Source: Burkholderia contaminans (lineage in GTDB: Bacteria > Pseudomonadota > Gammaproteobacteria > Burkholderiales > Burkholderiaceae). Taken from it: a DNA stretch of 64,000 nt. This document shows, in pieces, positions 1 through 8,867 of the stretch (position 1 is its first letter; each line of letters begins with the position of its first letter). The notes beneath the pieces were generated by a model. That model was given only the letters and a program-made list of their open reading frames with translations. It was not told where the DNA came from and did not search any database. The position numbers and the translations under genes were made by a program. Location of the stretch: the NCBI RefSeq assembly GCF_029633825.1, contig NZ_CP090641.1, positions 806,001 to 870,000 of the forward strand, given 5' to 3'.

Positions 1-122
1 TCGTCGAAGCCGGCGTGATCGTCAATCCGGACGAGGAAGCACGGCTTGCGCGACGCGAGACGATCCAGAAGCTGTCCACGGCGATCGCCGGCGGGATCGA
101 CGCGTGCACGGCACCGCTATAA
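1..122 (+). CDS. C-terminal fragment of an unidentified protein
   Basis: An open frame enters the window from the left (codons read from base 3) and ends at TAA 120-122. About 39 residues are visible, with an acidic stretch (NPDEE) followed by basic and alanine/glycine-rich residues, ending in TAPL. The start and most of the protein lie outside the window, so I cannot assign a family. The next gene starts 54 bases downstream on the same strand. Confidence 0.5.
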   Translation, partial: VEAGVIVNPDEEARLARRETIQKLSTAIAGGIDACTAPL

Positions 123-176
123 ACAACGATAACGCCCGTCGGGCCCAACGGTTTTCACCCAGTCAGGAGCCTCACC

Positions 177-566
177 ATGAAAATGAAAAATCTGCTCGCA
201 TCCTGCGCGCTGTTCGCGCTTGCCGTTCCGTTCGCCGCACATGCCGCCGGCTGCGGGAAGCCGCGCAGTGCGTTCGACCAGGTGTACTGCAGCAGCACGC
301 AGTTCTCACAAACGGACCGTGACCTCAACGACGAGTACGGCCGCCTGCGCAAGCAACTGAGCAGCGACCAGCAGGCGACGCTGAAGGCCGGCCAGCTCGC
401 GTGGCTGAAGCAACGCGACGCCCAGTGCAGCGAGACGCGCAACAACGGCTACCTCGTGGATCTCCAGTGCGCGACCGACATGACGCAGTCGCGCCTGTCG
501 TTCCTGCGCGAACGTGAGCGCGAATGCTCGAGCACGGGCTGCGTGACGTCGAAGCTCGGCGAGTAA
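177..566 (+). CDS. Secreted LprI-like (lysozyme inhibitor LprI / DUF1311) small protein
   Basis: The 129-residue product begins with a clear Sec signal peptide (MKMKNLLASCALFALAVPFA, cleavage probably after AHA near residue 23), so it should be periplasmic or exported. The mature part has regularly spaced cysteines and the LprI-type core: CSSTQFSQTDRDLNDEYGRL (an amphipathic helix) followed by LAWLKQRDAQC. Members of this family include the mycobacterial lysozyme inhibitor LprI, but most are uncharacterised, so a lysozyme-inhibiting role here is only inference. A purine-rich AGGAGCC sits just upstream of the ATG. The gene stands alone between the left-edge fragment and a hypothetical gene on the same strand. 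Confidence 0.75.
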   Translation: MKMKNLLASCALFALAVPFAAHAAGCGKPRSAFDQVYCSSTQFSQTDRDLNDEYGRLRKQLSSDQQATLKAGQLAWLKQRDAQCSETRNNGYLVDLQCATDMTQSRLSFLRERERECSSTGCVTSKLGE

Positions 567-659
567 GGGCGTCGCGCGTGCCGCGCCGCGAAACGTTTCG
601 CGACGCGGCGCTTCATGCCCTTGCGAACTCGGCGCATCGGCACCGCGAAAGGAGCAGCG

Positions 660-1238
660 ATGCGACAGGAATTCTCCGAAGTCCTCAACGATCTGGTCGA
701 CTATTTTCTCGTCGGCGATCTCCTGCTGCTGAAACGCTTCAAGGAACGGCACGGGCTGCCGGATGACGTCGCGACGGCGTTCACCACGAGCGACAGCGGC
801 GACCGCGCCGTGCTGGAAGGCGTCGTCATTCCGCTGGCCGGCATCGAGAACCATCCGTACACGATCATCTTCACGCTGGACGACGCGACACCCGAATTGC
901 TGAAGACGGGAAGCCGCCTGCAGCATCGGCGCGGCGGGTACGTGCTGCGCGTCGAACACCGCTTGGTCATGCTCTACACGTGGCGGATTCTCGAACGCTT
1001 CAACGACACAACGGTCGATGCGCTGCTCGCGCGTTACCGCGAACCGGGCAGGCCCGCGATTGAAATCGACAACGGCTGGTATGACGTCGAGGTCCTCGGC
1101 GGCGAAGTGCCGCGCAGCGGCTGGTTCGAGCCTGCGTTCGAATTCGTGCTGAAGAGAACCGACGTGCCGGGCGATGCGTCGCAGGTGGATATCAACTACC
1201 GCTTTGCGATAGAGGGCACTCTGGATCCGGCGAATTGA
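660..1238 (+). CDS. Conserved-looking hypothetical protein, 192 aa
   Basis: I chose the ATG at 660 because AAAGGAG lies just upstream; the frame is open further upstream but without a good ribosome site. The protein is soluble, acidic and has no signal peptide or membrane segment. It opens with a leucine-rich helix (EVLNDLVDYFLVGDLLLLKR) and continues with alternating strand-like segments (YTIIFTLDD, GGYVLRVEHRLVMLYTW, GWYDVEVLGG). I do not recognise a family. It ends 50 bases before the acetyltransferase gene on the same strand and may be cotranscribed with it. Confidence 0.65.
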   Translation: MRQEFSEVLNDLVDYFLVGDLLLLKRFKERHGLPDDVATAFTTSDSGDRAVLEGVVIPLAGIENHPYTIIFTLDDATPELLKTGSRLQHRRGGYVLRVEHRLVMLYTWRILERFNDTTVDALLARYREPGRPAIEIDNGWYDVEVLGGEVPRSGWFEPAFEFVLKRTDVPGDASQVDINYRFAIEGTLDPAN

Positions 1239-1288
1239 ATCCCGCGCGCGACGGCGCGGCACACGGCAACCGATCAGACGGCGCACAC

Positions 1289-1819
1289 ATGACACCGAAC
1301 ACGACGAACATCGACATCCGCCCTGCCACGCCCGCCGATGCCCCCGCTATCGCCGCCATCCACGTCGCATCGTGGCAGGCCACCTACCCGGGCATCATGC
1401 CGGCCGCGTTCCTCGCCGGCCTGTCAGTCGAAAAACGCACCGCTTCCTGGCGCCATGCGCTCGACGCAGGACGGCCGCGCGTCGCGCTCGCGTTCGCGGA
1501 AGGCGGGCCCGCGGGCTGGATCGCCTATGGCCCGACCCGCGACATCGACAAGGATCGCACCTGGGGTGAAATCGAAGCGATCTACCTGCATCCCGCGCAT
1601 TGCGGGAAAGGCGTCGGCGCGGCGCTCGTCGACCATGCATGCCGTGCGCTGCATGACATGGGCCACGAATGGGTGTCGCTCTGGGTGCTGTTCAAAAACC
1701 ATCGTGCGCGGGCGTTCTATGAGCGCGAGGGGTTCGTCGCCGAAGACGACATCAAGACGTTCGAGATCGAACATACGCCGATCGAGGAAGTGCGCTACTG
1801 GCGCGCACTTCCCTGGTGA
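1289..1819 (+). CDS. GNAT-family N-acetyltransferase
   Basis: The protein of 176 residues begins MTPNTTNIDIRPATPADAPA, the usual first strand and helix of GNAT enzymes. The acetyl-CoA binding motif A is visible as EIEAIYLHPAHCGKGVGAAL (R/Q-x-x-G-x-G/A type), followed by the C-terminal FKNHRARAFYEREGFV signature. GNAT enzymes move the acetyl group of acetyl-CoA to an amine; the substrate here cannot be told from sequence. I took the ATG at 1289 rather than the in-frame start at 1235, because the latter overlaps the previous stop and adds a low-complexity leader. It is convergent with puuA, 21 bases away. Confidence 0.85.
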   Translation: MTPNTTNIDIRPATPADAPAIAAIHVASWQATYPGIMPAAFLAGLSVEKRTASWRHALDAGRPRVALAFAEGGPAGWIAYGPTRDIDKDRTWGEIEAIYLHPAHCGKGVGAALVDHACRALHDMGHEWVSLWVLFKNHRARAFYEREGFVAEDDIKTFEIEHTPIEEVRYWRALPW

Positions 1820-1840
1820 TCCGCCTCGGCTCGCGGACGA

Positions 1841-3187
1841 TCACAGAAACCACCGATACTCCCGCGCCCCGATCTCATTGCGAAAATCCAGCTCCTCCTG
1901 CCGCTTGTTCTCGCAATAGACCATCACGAACTCGCTGCCGAGCCCTTCGCGCACGGCCGCATGATCCTGCATCGCCGCGACCGCCGACAGCATCTCCTTC
2001 GGAAAATCGATCCCGCTGCCGCGATCCTCGTTGAGCGGCGCAATTGGCTCGCGCTTCGCGTCGAGCCCGTGCTCCATCCCGGTGAGGATCGCCGCGAGCA
2101 CGAGGTACGGGTTCGCGTCCGCACTCGCGAGCCGGTGCTCGATCCGCAGGTTGCGCGCATCCGACTCGGGAATCCGGATGCACGCATCGCGATCCTCGAA
2201 GCCCCAGCTCGCACGGCTCGCCGCATTCACCATCGATCCGTATCGCCGGAACGCATTGTGGTTCGGCGCGAACACGGGCATGCAGTGCGGCAGCAGCGCG
2301 AGGCATCCGGCCACCGCGTGCCGCAGCGGCCGCCGCCCGTCCTCCGCGAGCAGGTTGCGCCCCGCATCGTCGTACAGGCTCACGTGCACGTGCATCCCGC
2401 TGCCCGGCGCATGCAGGTACGGCTTGCCCATGAAGCTCGCGCGATAGCCGTGCTGCAATGCGACGCCGCGCGTGCTGCGGCAGAACATCGCCGACCAGTC
2501 GGCCGCGCGCAGCCCGTCGTCGCAATGGCCGAAGTTGATCTCGAACTGGCCCGGCCCGAGCTCCGCGGTGATCACGGTCGCGTCGATTCCCTGCATGCAC
2601 GCGACGTCGACCATCTCGTGCAGCACGTCGGAGAAGCGCGACAGGCGCTCGATATGCATGTTCGGCTGATCGTCGCGATCGTCGGACAGGCGGTCGCGCG
2701 GATACTTCGGCATCCCATCTTCGAGCTGCGCGGCAAACAGGTAGAACTCGAGCTCGAACGCCACGACCGGCCGGATGCCGCGCCGCGCGAGCCGCGTCAG
2801 CACGCGCGCGAGCACCTCGCGCGGCTCGAACTCGACCGGCGCGTCGGTGCCGTCCGTCGTGATCAGCATCTGCCCGAGCGGCTGCTTCTCCCAGGTCACC
2901 GGCTTCAGCGTGCCGGGGATCAGCCGGCGCACGGCGTCCGGGTCGCCATCGTTGAAACAGTAGTCGCCGATCTTGTAGAGGCCGCCCTGCGTGCCGAGCA
3001 GGATGCAGTTCTGCGGCAGCTTCAGCAGCGAGCCGGCCGCCACCTTCTCGAGTGCGTCGATCGGGTAGCGCTTGCCGTAGAAATGCCCGGGCAGGTCGAG
3101 GCAGATCAGGTCGACATAACGGATCTCGGGGTGCGCCTGCCGGAATGCGCGGACTTCAGCGACCAGCGCGGGAACGACGTCAGCCAT
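1841..3187 (-). CDS. puuA: Gamma-glutamylputrescine synthetase (glutamine synthetase family)
   Basis: This 448-residue protein is a glutamine synthetase fold enzyme of the PuuA type, which joins glutamate to putrescine using ATP, the first step of the Puu putrescine degradation route. Visible family motifs are the metal-binding glutamates in AFELEFYL (about 143-150), the GMHVHVS block (264-270), the ATP-binding PNHNAFRRY (308-316) and NPYLVLAAILTGMEHGL towards the end. Length matches PuuA-type rather than GlnA-type enzymes. GGAAAGGATGAGAC lies just before the ATG. Its neighbours are an XRE-cupin regulator and the PuuB-like oxidoreductase on the same strand, which supports the polyamine assignment over general glutamine synthesis. 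PuuC and PuuD are not in this window. Confidence 0.88.
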   Translation of the reverse strand: MADVVPALVAEVRAFRQAHPEIRYVDLICLDLPGHFYGKRYPIDALEKVAAGSLLKLPQNCILLGTQGGLYKIGDYCFNDGDPDAVRRLIPGTLKPVTWEKQPLGQMLITTDGTDAPVEFEPREVLARVLTRLARRGIRPVVAFELEFYLFAAQLEDGMPKYPRDRLSDDRDDQPNMHIERLSRFSDVLHEMVDVACMQGIDATVITAELGPGQFEINFGHCDDGLRAADWSAMFCRSTRGVALQHGYRASFMGKPYLHAPGSGMHVHVSLYDDAGRNLLAEDGRRPLRHAVAGCLALLPHCMPVFAPNHNAFRRYGSMVNAASRASWGFEDRDACIRIPESDARNLRIEHRLASADANPYLVLAAILTGMEHGLDAKREPIAPLNEDRGSGIDFPKEMLSAVAAMQDHAAVREGLGSEFVMVYCENKRQEELDFRNEIGAREYRWFL

Positions 3188-3339
3188 GTCTCATCCTTTC
3201 CATGTCTTGTATGGCGGTGCCGCGATGCGGCGAACCGGATTCATGCGGCATGCACGACGTCGCACGCCCCTTTCAGATCAGGACTGCAAACAAGCATGCC
3301 GGCGCGGCTTCTCCCCCGACCGCATGCCGCGCCGACGAA

Positions 3340-3897
3340 TCACGTGAATACCCAGATCACGCGCGTCGGCGCATCGGTCAGATTGGCATAACGAAAGCGC
3401 TTGTGCGCGGGAAGCTGGAATGCGTCGTTCGGGCCGAGCGTGACGGGCGTATCGTCGCCGTCGACCCAGATCGTCAGTTCTCCTTCGAGCACGAAGCCGC
3501 CCTGCTCGTCGCTGTCGTCGACGGGCCGCTCGCCGCTGCTCGCGCCCGGCGCGAGATGGCTTTCGAGAATCGAGAAGCGCGCGCGCATGTTCGGCGACAC
3601 GAGGATGTCGGTAATGCCGGCCGCGTAATACACGGTGCGCCGCTCGTCGGGCCGCGTCACCCACGGCACGCTGCGCGGCTTGCTCAGGCTGTAGAAATAG
3701 GTGGTCGGCACGCCGAGCGCCTCGCCGATCGCGGTGAGATCCGCCACCGTCGGGCGCGACAGCCCGCGCTCGACCTGCGACAGAAAGCCGACCGAGCGGC
3801 CGATCCGTTCCGCGAGATCGTTGAGCGTGACCTTGCGATGCTTGCGCAGGTCGCGGATCAGGATCGCCAGGCTTTCTATCTCTTCCTGTTCATTCAT
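3340..3897 (-). CDS. XRE-family regulator with C-terminal cupin (PuuR-like)
   Basis: The 185-residue product has an N-terminal helix-turn-helix (LAILIRDLRKHRKVTLNDLA ... SVGFLSQVERGLSRPT, residues about 8-62) and a C-terminal cupin domain (ERPVDDSDEQGGFVLEGELT ... RVIWVF). This architecture is that of PuuR, the repressor of putrescine catabolism, where the cupin is thought to sense the ligand. It lies between the puuB-like gene (17 bases upstream) and puuA (152 bases downstream), all on the minus strand, so local control of polyamine use is likely. Direct binding to putrescine is inference. I chose the start at MNEQEEIES, since the longer open frame upstream runs antisense into puuB. Confidence 0.85.
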   Translation of the reverse strand: MNEQEEIESLAILIRDLRKHRKVTLNDLAERIGRSVGFLSQVERGLSRPTVADLTAIGEALGVPTTYFYSLSKPRSVPWVTRPDERRTVYYAAGITDILVSPNMRARFSILESHLAPGASSGERPVDDSDEQGGFVLEGELTIWVDGDDTPVTLGPNDAFQLPAHKRFRYANLTDAPTRVIWVFT

Positions 3898-3914
3898 GGT
3901 GGGTTCCGGTGCAG

Positions 3915-5204
3915 TCAGACGGTATCGCGCAGACGGTACCAGGCCTTGCCGATCGCTTCCAGCGGCGCGGCGAGCCGGTCGCCGCCGGGGAAGCGCGGAT
4001 TGCGGATGCGCTGGTACTGCGCGAGCAGGCGTGCGTCGCCGAGCACCGCGTCGGCCACCGCGCGCGCACCGGCGAGCGTCGGCAGCACGCCGTGCCCCGA
4101 GAACCCTTGCAGCCAGAAACGCTGCCCGTGGCGGCCGATGTCCGGCGTGCGGCGCATGCTGATGTCGATATGGCCGCCCCACGCGTAATCGAGCGGCACG
4201 CCGGTCAGTTGCGGGAACACGCGTTCGAGGTGTGGGCGCGTGACCGCGGCAATATCGGCCGGAATACCGCCGAGATACGTGCAGCCGCCGCCGAACAGCA
4301 GCCGGTTGTCGGGGCTCAGGCGGAAATAGTCGGGTACGAACTGGTTGTCGATCACGCAACTGTTCTGCGGCAGCAGCGAACGGGCGACGTCGGGTGCAAG
4401 CGGCGCGGTGGCGACCTGGTACGTGCCGACCGGCAGCAGCCGGCGCGCGAGATCGCGATCGAGCCGGTCGACGTAGGCGTTGCAGGCCAGCACGAGCACG
4501 TCCGCACGCACTTCGCCGCGCGCCGTGCGGGCGACGTGGCCGCCGGCCGTCTCGCGGCAGTCGAGCACGCGGCTCTGCTCGAAGATGCGGCCGCCCGTGC
4601 GCTCGATCGTCTGCGCGAGGCCGAGCGCGAGTTTCAGCGGATTCAGGTGGCCGGCCTCGGGATCGTGCAGCGCCGCAAGGTAACGCGTGCCGCCGATCCA
4701 TTCGCGCATCTCGTCACGGCCGATCACGCGCAGCCGATCGTAGCCCCAGCGCTCGGCCGCCTCGTCGCGCGCCTGCTCGAGCATCGCGACGCGCCGCGGC
4801 CGCACGGCGGCCCACAGGCTGCCGGGCCGGTAGTCGATGTCGAAACCGTGCCGCACGGGCAATTCGCGCACCTCGGCCGCGGCCCAGCGCATGCTGTCCC
4901 ACAGCAGGCGCGCGCCGTCGCGGCCGAGCGAATCCTCGAGCGGCTGCATGTCGCACGACCAGCCGAGCAGCGCCTGCCCGCCGTTGCGGCCCGACGCGGC
5001 CCACGCGACGCGGCTCGCTTCGAGCACGACGACCCGCTTGCCGGCCAGCGCCAGGCGCAGCGCCGTATGCAGCCCGCTGAAGCCCGCGCCGACGACGAGC
5101 ACGTCGGCGTCGATGCGTTCGTCCAGCTCCGGACGATGCGGGATCGGCGCCGGGTAGGTGCCGGCGTAGTAGCTTGCGACGTGACGGTCGGACTGCACGA
5201 ACAT
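3915..5204 (-). CDS. puuB: Gamma-glutamylputrescine oxidoreductase (FAD-dependent, DAO family)
   Basis: The 429-residue enzyme begins with a dinucleotide-binding fold: DADVLVVGAGFSGLHTALRL holds GxGxxG at about 39-44, and VVVLEA follows as the end of the second strand. SGRNGGQ is typical of PuuB and related glycine-oxidase-like flavoproteins. In the Puu pathway it oxidises gamma-glutamylputrescine to the aminoaldehyde. I start it at MFVQSDRH (GGGAGT upstream); a further in-frame ATG at 5240 would add 12 residues. It heads a minus-strand group puuB-regulator-puuA. Related flavoenzymes with other amine substrates cannot be excluded, but the gene context fits PuuB. Confidence 0.85.
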   Translation of the reverse strand: MFVQSDRHVASYYAGTYPAPIPHRPELDERIDADVLVVGAGFSGLHTALRLALAGKRVVVLEASRVAWAASGRNGGQALLGWSCDMQPLEDSLGRDGARLLWDSMRWAAAEVRELPVRHGFDIDYRPGSLWAAVRPRRVAMLEQARDEAAERWGYDRLRVIGRDEMREWIGGTRYLAALHDPEAGHLNPLKLALGLAQTIERTGGRIFEQSRVLDCRETAGGHVARTARGEVRADVLVLACNAYVDRLDRDLARRLLPVGTYQVATAPLAPDVARSLLPQNSCVIDNQFVPDYFRLSPDNRLLFGGGCTYLGGIPADIAAVTRPHLERVFPQLTGVPLDYAWGGHIDISMRRTPDIGRHGQRFWLQGFSGHGVLPTLAGARAVADAVLGDARLLAQYQRIRNPRFPGGDRLAAPLEAIGKAWYRLRDTV

Positions 5205-5365
5205 GCGGACTCCCGTGAAAATTACGCCGATGAATTTCATGAAAAATTAGCACGGCAATTTCACGGAGGCAAGCGGGCAAAAACACGCGGGATCGGCCGA
5301 TACACGAAACGCGTTGCGCGTGAACCGGACAGGCCCATGAACGTGCCTGCCGTCCACTCGGACAG

Positions 5366-5387
5366 AATTTTTACCGTTGTAAAAATT
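5366..5387. promoter_or_regulatory. Perfect inverted repeat upstream of codBA, candidate operator
   Basis: AATTTTTAC and its exact reverse complement GTAAAAATT are separated by CGTT, a 9-bp arm palindrome in an AT-rich patch about 100 bases before codB. The rest of the 283-base gap between puuB and codB shows no gene. The TetR regulator ending the cod operon is the obvious candidate binder, but the half-site does not resemble the published E. coli RutR box, so this is inference. Confidence 0.5.
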
Positions 5388-5487
5388 TTGGACTGCGAGA
5401 ATGAAGCGCTGAAACAGCGCGTCACCCATCCAAGCACGGCCCCCGTAACCCCTTTCAGACCCAACCCAGTCGCTGACGGGAGACAAG

Positions 5488-6783
5488 ATGCCCACGAACC
5501 GGGATGCAAGCCCGATGGACGAATCGGATCACGGAGAATTCTCGCTGAGCGAAGTCCCGCTCGAGAAACGCACCGGATTTCTGTCCATCACGATGGTGTT
5601 GTTGAGTTTCACGTTCTTCACGGGAACGATGTTTGCCGGCGGCAAGATCGGTGTCGCCTTCGACGTCGTCAGCATGATCCAGATCGCGGTAATCGGAAAC
5701 CTGTTGCTCGCCGCCTATGCGGCATCGCTTGCGCTGATTGCCGCTCGCAGCGGCCTGAATGCGGTACTGATGGGGCGATTCTGCTTCGGGGAAGTGGGCA
5801 GCAAGCTGTCCGACTTCCTGCTCGGCTTCGCCGAACTCGGCTGGTACGCATGGGGAACCGCGACGGTGGCGATCGTCTTGGTCAAGCTGCTGGGATGGCC
5901 GCCCTCCGTTACCACGCCGTTGATGATCCTCTTCGGCTTCGGATTTTCGATCACGGCCATCATCGGCTATCGCGGCATGGATGTGCTGTCGCGCGTCTCC
6001 GTGCCGTTGATGTTCGTGCTGCTGATGACGTCGATGTGGATCGCCACCCGCGATATCGGCGGATGGGCCGGCCTCACGCATGTCGCACCGTCGCATCCGA
6101 TGCCGTTCTCGGCCGCCGTGACCATGGTCATCGGCACCTTTGCCAGCGGCGCGACCCAGGCAACCAACTGGACCCGCCTCGCCCGCAGCGCGCGCAGCGC
6201 CGTCTCGGCCAGCATGATCGGATTCTTCGCGGGCAACGGCCTGATGATCATCGCGGGCGCATACTGCGCGATCGTCTATCAGCAAGCCGACATCGTCGAG
6301 GTGATGATGCTGCAGGGCCTGTCGATCGCGGCGGTCGTGATGCTGTGCCTCAATCTCTGGACCATCCAGGGGCCGACGATGTACAACGTGGCGGCCGCCG
6401 GATGCCATCTGCTGCGCACCGAACGGCGCCGCACGCTCGTACTCGTGGGCGCGGCGATCGGCATCGTGCTCGCGGTCGGCGGGATGTACGAGTTGCTGAT
6501 TCCGTTCCTGGTGCTGCTCGGCTCGATCATTCCGCCGGTCGGCGGCGTGATCATGGCGGACTACTGGTACCGCCATCGCGGGCAATACCCGTCGCTTGCC
6601 GCCGCCCGCCTTCCGCGCTTCAACCTGGTCGGCCTGGCCGCGTATGCGATCGGCGCCGCACTCGCCTATACCTCGCCGTGGATCGCGCCGATCGTCGGCA
6701 TCGGGGCGTCCGCCGGCGCCTACATCGTGCTGCTGCAGATTGCCCGCGCGTTCGCGCGCGAGCCGTCCGTTCAGGGTGAATGA
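5488..6783 (+). CDS. codB: Cytosine permease (NCS1 family)
   Basis: A 431-residue membrane protein with about twelve hydrophobic segments. The N-terminal cytoplasmic stretch VPLEKRTGFLSITMVLLSFT and the following FTGTMFAGGKIG are typical of CodB-type NCS1 nucleobase transporters, which bring in cytosine with a cation. The late IIPPVGGVIMADYWYRHRG is another NCS1 signature. GGGAGACAAG precedes the chosen ATG. codA follows 43 bases downstream and a TetR gene after that, so transport, deamination and regulation sit in one operon. Other pyrimidine substrates are possible, but the codA neighbour argues for cytosine. Confidence 0.9.
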   Translation: MPTNRDASPMDESDHGEFSLSEVPLEKRTGFLSITMVLLSFTFFTGTMFAGGKIGVAFDVVSMIQIAVIGNLLLAAYAASLALIAARSGLNAVLMGRFCFGEVGSKLSDFLLGFAELGWYAWGTATVAIVLVKLLGWPPSVTTPLMILFGFGFSITAIIGYRGMDVLSRVSVPLMFVLLMTSMWIATRDIGGWAGLTHVAPSHPMPFSAAVTMVIGTFASGATQATNWTRLARSARSAVSASMIGFFAGNGLMIIAGAYCAIVYQQADIVEVMMLQGLSIAAVVMLCLNLWTIQGPTMYNVAAAGCHLLRTERRRTLVLVGAAIGIVLAVGGMYELLIPFLVLLGSIIPPVGGVIMADYWYRHRGQYPSLAAARLPRFNLVGLAAYAIGAALAYTSPWIAPIVGIGASAGAYIVLLQIARAFAREPSVQGE

Positions 6784-6826
6784 TTCCACTGCGCCCTCTC
6801 CCGCTCTCAAAACTACAGGAATCCTC

Positions 6827-8080
6827 ATGAAAATCATCAACGCCAGATTGCGCGGCCGTAGCGGCCTCTTCACGATCGACATCGATGCGGGCACGATTCG
6901 CGGCATCGGCCTCCAGCCGTCGCCGCTGACGTCTCAAGAGGACGACGTCATCGACGCGGGCAGCAATCTCGTCATCCCGCCGCTGGTCGAGCCGCATATC
7001 CACCTGGATGCGACGCTGACCGCGGGGGAACCCGAGTGGAACATGAGCGGCACGCTGTTCGAAGGTATCGAGCGGTGGGGCCAGCGCAAGGCCACCATTA
7101 CCCATGAGGATACGAAAGCCCGCGCCCACACCACGATCGGGATGTTGCGCGACAACGGCATCCAGCACGTGCGCACGCACGTGGACGTCACCGATCACAC
7201 GCTTGCCGCGTTGAAAGCGATGCTCGAGGTCAGGGACGAAGCACGCGATCTCATCGATCTGCAGATCGTCGCCTTCCCGCAGGAAGGCATCGAGTCGTTC
7301 GAGAACGGACGTGCACTGATGGAGCGCGCGATCGATATGGGGGCCGACGTCGTGGGCGGCATTCCGCATTTCGAGAACACGCGCGACCAGGGTGTGAGTT
7401 CCATCAAGTTCCTGATGGATCTCGCGGAGCGCAAGGACTGCCTGGTCGACGTTCATTGCGACGAAACCGACGATCCGCACTCGCGCTTCCTGGAAGTGCT
7501 TGCCGAGGAAGCACGGGTTCGCGGGATGGGCACGCGCGTCACCGCCAGCCACACGACCGCGATGGGTTCCTACGACAACGCCTACTGCTCGAAGCTTTTC
7601 CGGTTGCTGAAGCGCTCGGAAATCCATTTCGTTTCGTGTCCGACCGAAAGCATCCACCTGCAGGGGCGTTTCGACACGTTCCCGAAACGACGCGGCATCA
7701 CGCGTGTCGCGGAACTCGATCGCGCCGGCATCAACGTGTGCTTCGGACAGGATTCGATCAAGGACCCGTGGTATCCGATCGGCAACGGCAACATCCTGCG
7801 CATCCTCGACGTCGGCTTGCACGTGTGCCACATGCTCGGCTACGAAGACCTGCAGCGATGCCTCGATTTCGTGACGGAGCACAGCGCCCATGCGATGTCC
7901 CTCGGCGATCGCTATGGCATCGCTGTCGGGCGGCCGGCCAATCTGCTGATCCTCGACGCGGATTCCGACTATGAAGTGGTTCGCACACAGGCCAGGGTGC
8001 GATTGTCGCTCCGCGCCGGGAAGGTCATCATGCAGCGCGCGCCCGAACGCATCACCTATCCTGAAGCAGGCACGCGTTGA
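6827..8080 (+). CDS. codA: Cytosine deaminase
   Basis: The 417-residue amidohydrolase converts cytosine to uracil and ammonia. The metal and catalytic residues of E. coli CodA are all present with a constant offset of four: H57 and H59 in EPHIHLD, Q152 in PQEG, H210 and E213 in VHCDETDD, H242 in SHTTAMGS, D309 in FGQDS and W315 in IKDPW. I placed the start at MKIINARL, where CAGGA lies just upstream; the frame stays open upstream into codB. It is the middle gene of codB-codA-TetR. The protein should be cytoplasmic. Isocytosine or creatinine activity, as in some relatives, cannot be ruled out. Confidence 0.93.
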   Translation: MKIINARLRGRSGLFTIDIDAGTIRGIGLQPSPLTSQEDDVIDAGSNLVIPPLVEPHIHLDATLTAGEPEWNMSGTLFEGIERWGQRKATITHEDTKARAHTTIGMLRDNGIQHVRTHVDVTDHTLAALKAMLEVRDEARDLIDLQIVAFPQEGIESFENGRALMERAIDMGADVVGGIPHFENTRDQGVSSIKFLMDLAERKDCLVDVHCDETDDPHSRFLEVLAEEARVRGMGTRVTASHTTAMGSYDNAYCSKLFRLLKRSEIHFVSCPTESIHLQGRFDTFPKRRGITRVAELDRAGINVCFGQDSIKDPWYPIGNGNILRILDVGLHVCHMLGYEDLQRCLDFVTEHSAHAMSLGDRYGIAVGRPANLLILDADSDYEVVRTQARVRLSLRAGKVIMQRAPERITYPEAGTR

Positions 8081-8120
8081 GCGGGCAACGCCGCTGGTCC
8101 GACATGCCGGAGGAAGCATC

Positions 8121-8798
8121 GTGAGGCACCCGTCCGAGCCGACTGCGGGAACACCCGGCCGGCCTCACGGCCGGCGTGAAGCGCTGCGCGACACGCTCGA
8201 GGCGACCATTCTCGCCGCTGCCGAGGAATCGTTTTCCATGTACGGATTCGAGGGCAGTTCCGTTGCGACGATCGCAGCGGCCGCCGGCCTGTCGAAGCAG
8301 AACCTGATGTACTACTTCCCCACGAAGCTGGCGCTCTACCAACGCGTGCTGGACGACGTATTGCGGGACTGGCTCGGCAGGATGCGGGAATTTGCGGCGC
8401 CCGATCGCGAGCCCGCGGAAGCCATGTCGGCCTATATCCGGGCCAAACTCGAATTCTCCAGAAATCGCCCGCATGGATCGCGGGTATTTGCGCTGGAGAT
8501 CATCGGCGGGGCCAAGACCTACGGAAAGGAAATCCGCAAACAACTGATTCCGGTGTTGCGCGACGACATCCGGGTGCTCGAACGCTGGATCGAGGAAGGC
8601 AAGGTCAGGCAGGTCGATGCCGAGCACCTGTTCTTCCTGATCTGGGCAGCCACGCAGGCCTATGCGGATTTCGCCCCCCAGATGCTGCTGGTGCTCGGCA
8701 AGCGTGCGCTGGGAAACGACGATTTCGACGCGGCTTACCGCACGATCTCGGCGCTCGTGCTCAACGCGCTGATTACCGGCGACGGAAAGACGGATTGA
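8121..8798 (+). CDS. TetR-family regulator (RutR-like) at the end of the cod operon
   Basis: GTG start at 8121 with GGAGGAAG just upstream gives 225 residues. The TetR DNA-binding domain is clear: ILAAAEESFSMYGFEGSSVA, then IAAAAGLSKQNLMYYFPTK (helix-turn-helix roughly 45-75). The C-terminal part (NRPHGSRVFALEIIGGAK, HLFFLIWAATQAYADFAPQ) matches the YcdC/RutR-type ligand domain, which binds uracil in E. coli RutR. Coming 40 bases after codA it is probably cotranscribed and may control this operon, with uracil, the CodA product, as the natural ligand candidate. That link is inference. Confidence 0.85.
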   Translation: MRHPSEPTAGTPGRPHGRREALRDTLEATILAAAEESFSMYGFEGSSVATIAAAAGLSKQNLMYYFPTKLALYQRVLDDVLRDWLGRMREFAAPDREPAEAMSAYIRAKLEFSRNRPHGSRVFALEIIGGAKTYGKEIRKQLIPVLRDDIRVLERWIEEGKVRQVDAEHLFFLIWAATQAYADFAPQMLLVLGKRALGNDDFDAAYRTISALVLNALITGDGKTD

Positions 8799-8832
8799 CC
8801 GCTTGAGCCCCTCCGTCGCCATTCATGCACGC

Positions 8833-8858
8833 CCCCGGCGCGTTGACATTCGCCGGGG
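8833..8858. terminator. GC-rich hairpin between convergent genes
   Basis: CCCCGGCG pairs with CGCCGGGG around a ten-base loop, in the 69-base gap where the TetR gene and the minus-strand glycine-zipper gene converge. No long T tract follows on either strand, so intrinsic termination is plausible but not certain. Confidence 0.5.
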
Positions 8859-8867
8859 AACCGCCGG

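Noticed and set aside
3909..6779. A 900-plus-codon plus-strand open frame opposite puuB and running through codB
   Set aside because: No family motifs and Arg/Ala-rich composition; the puuB and codB frames explain the DNA.
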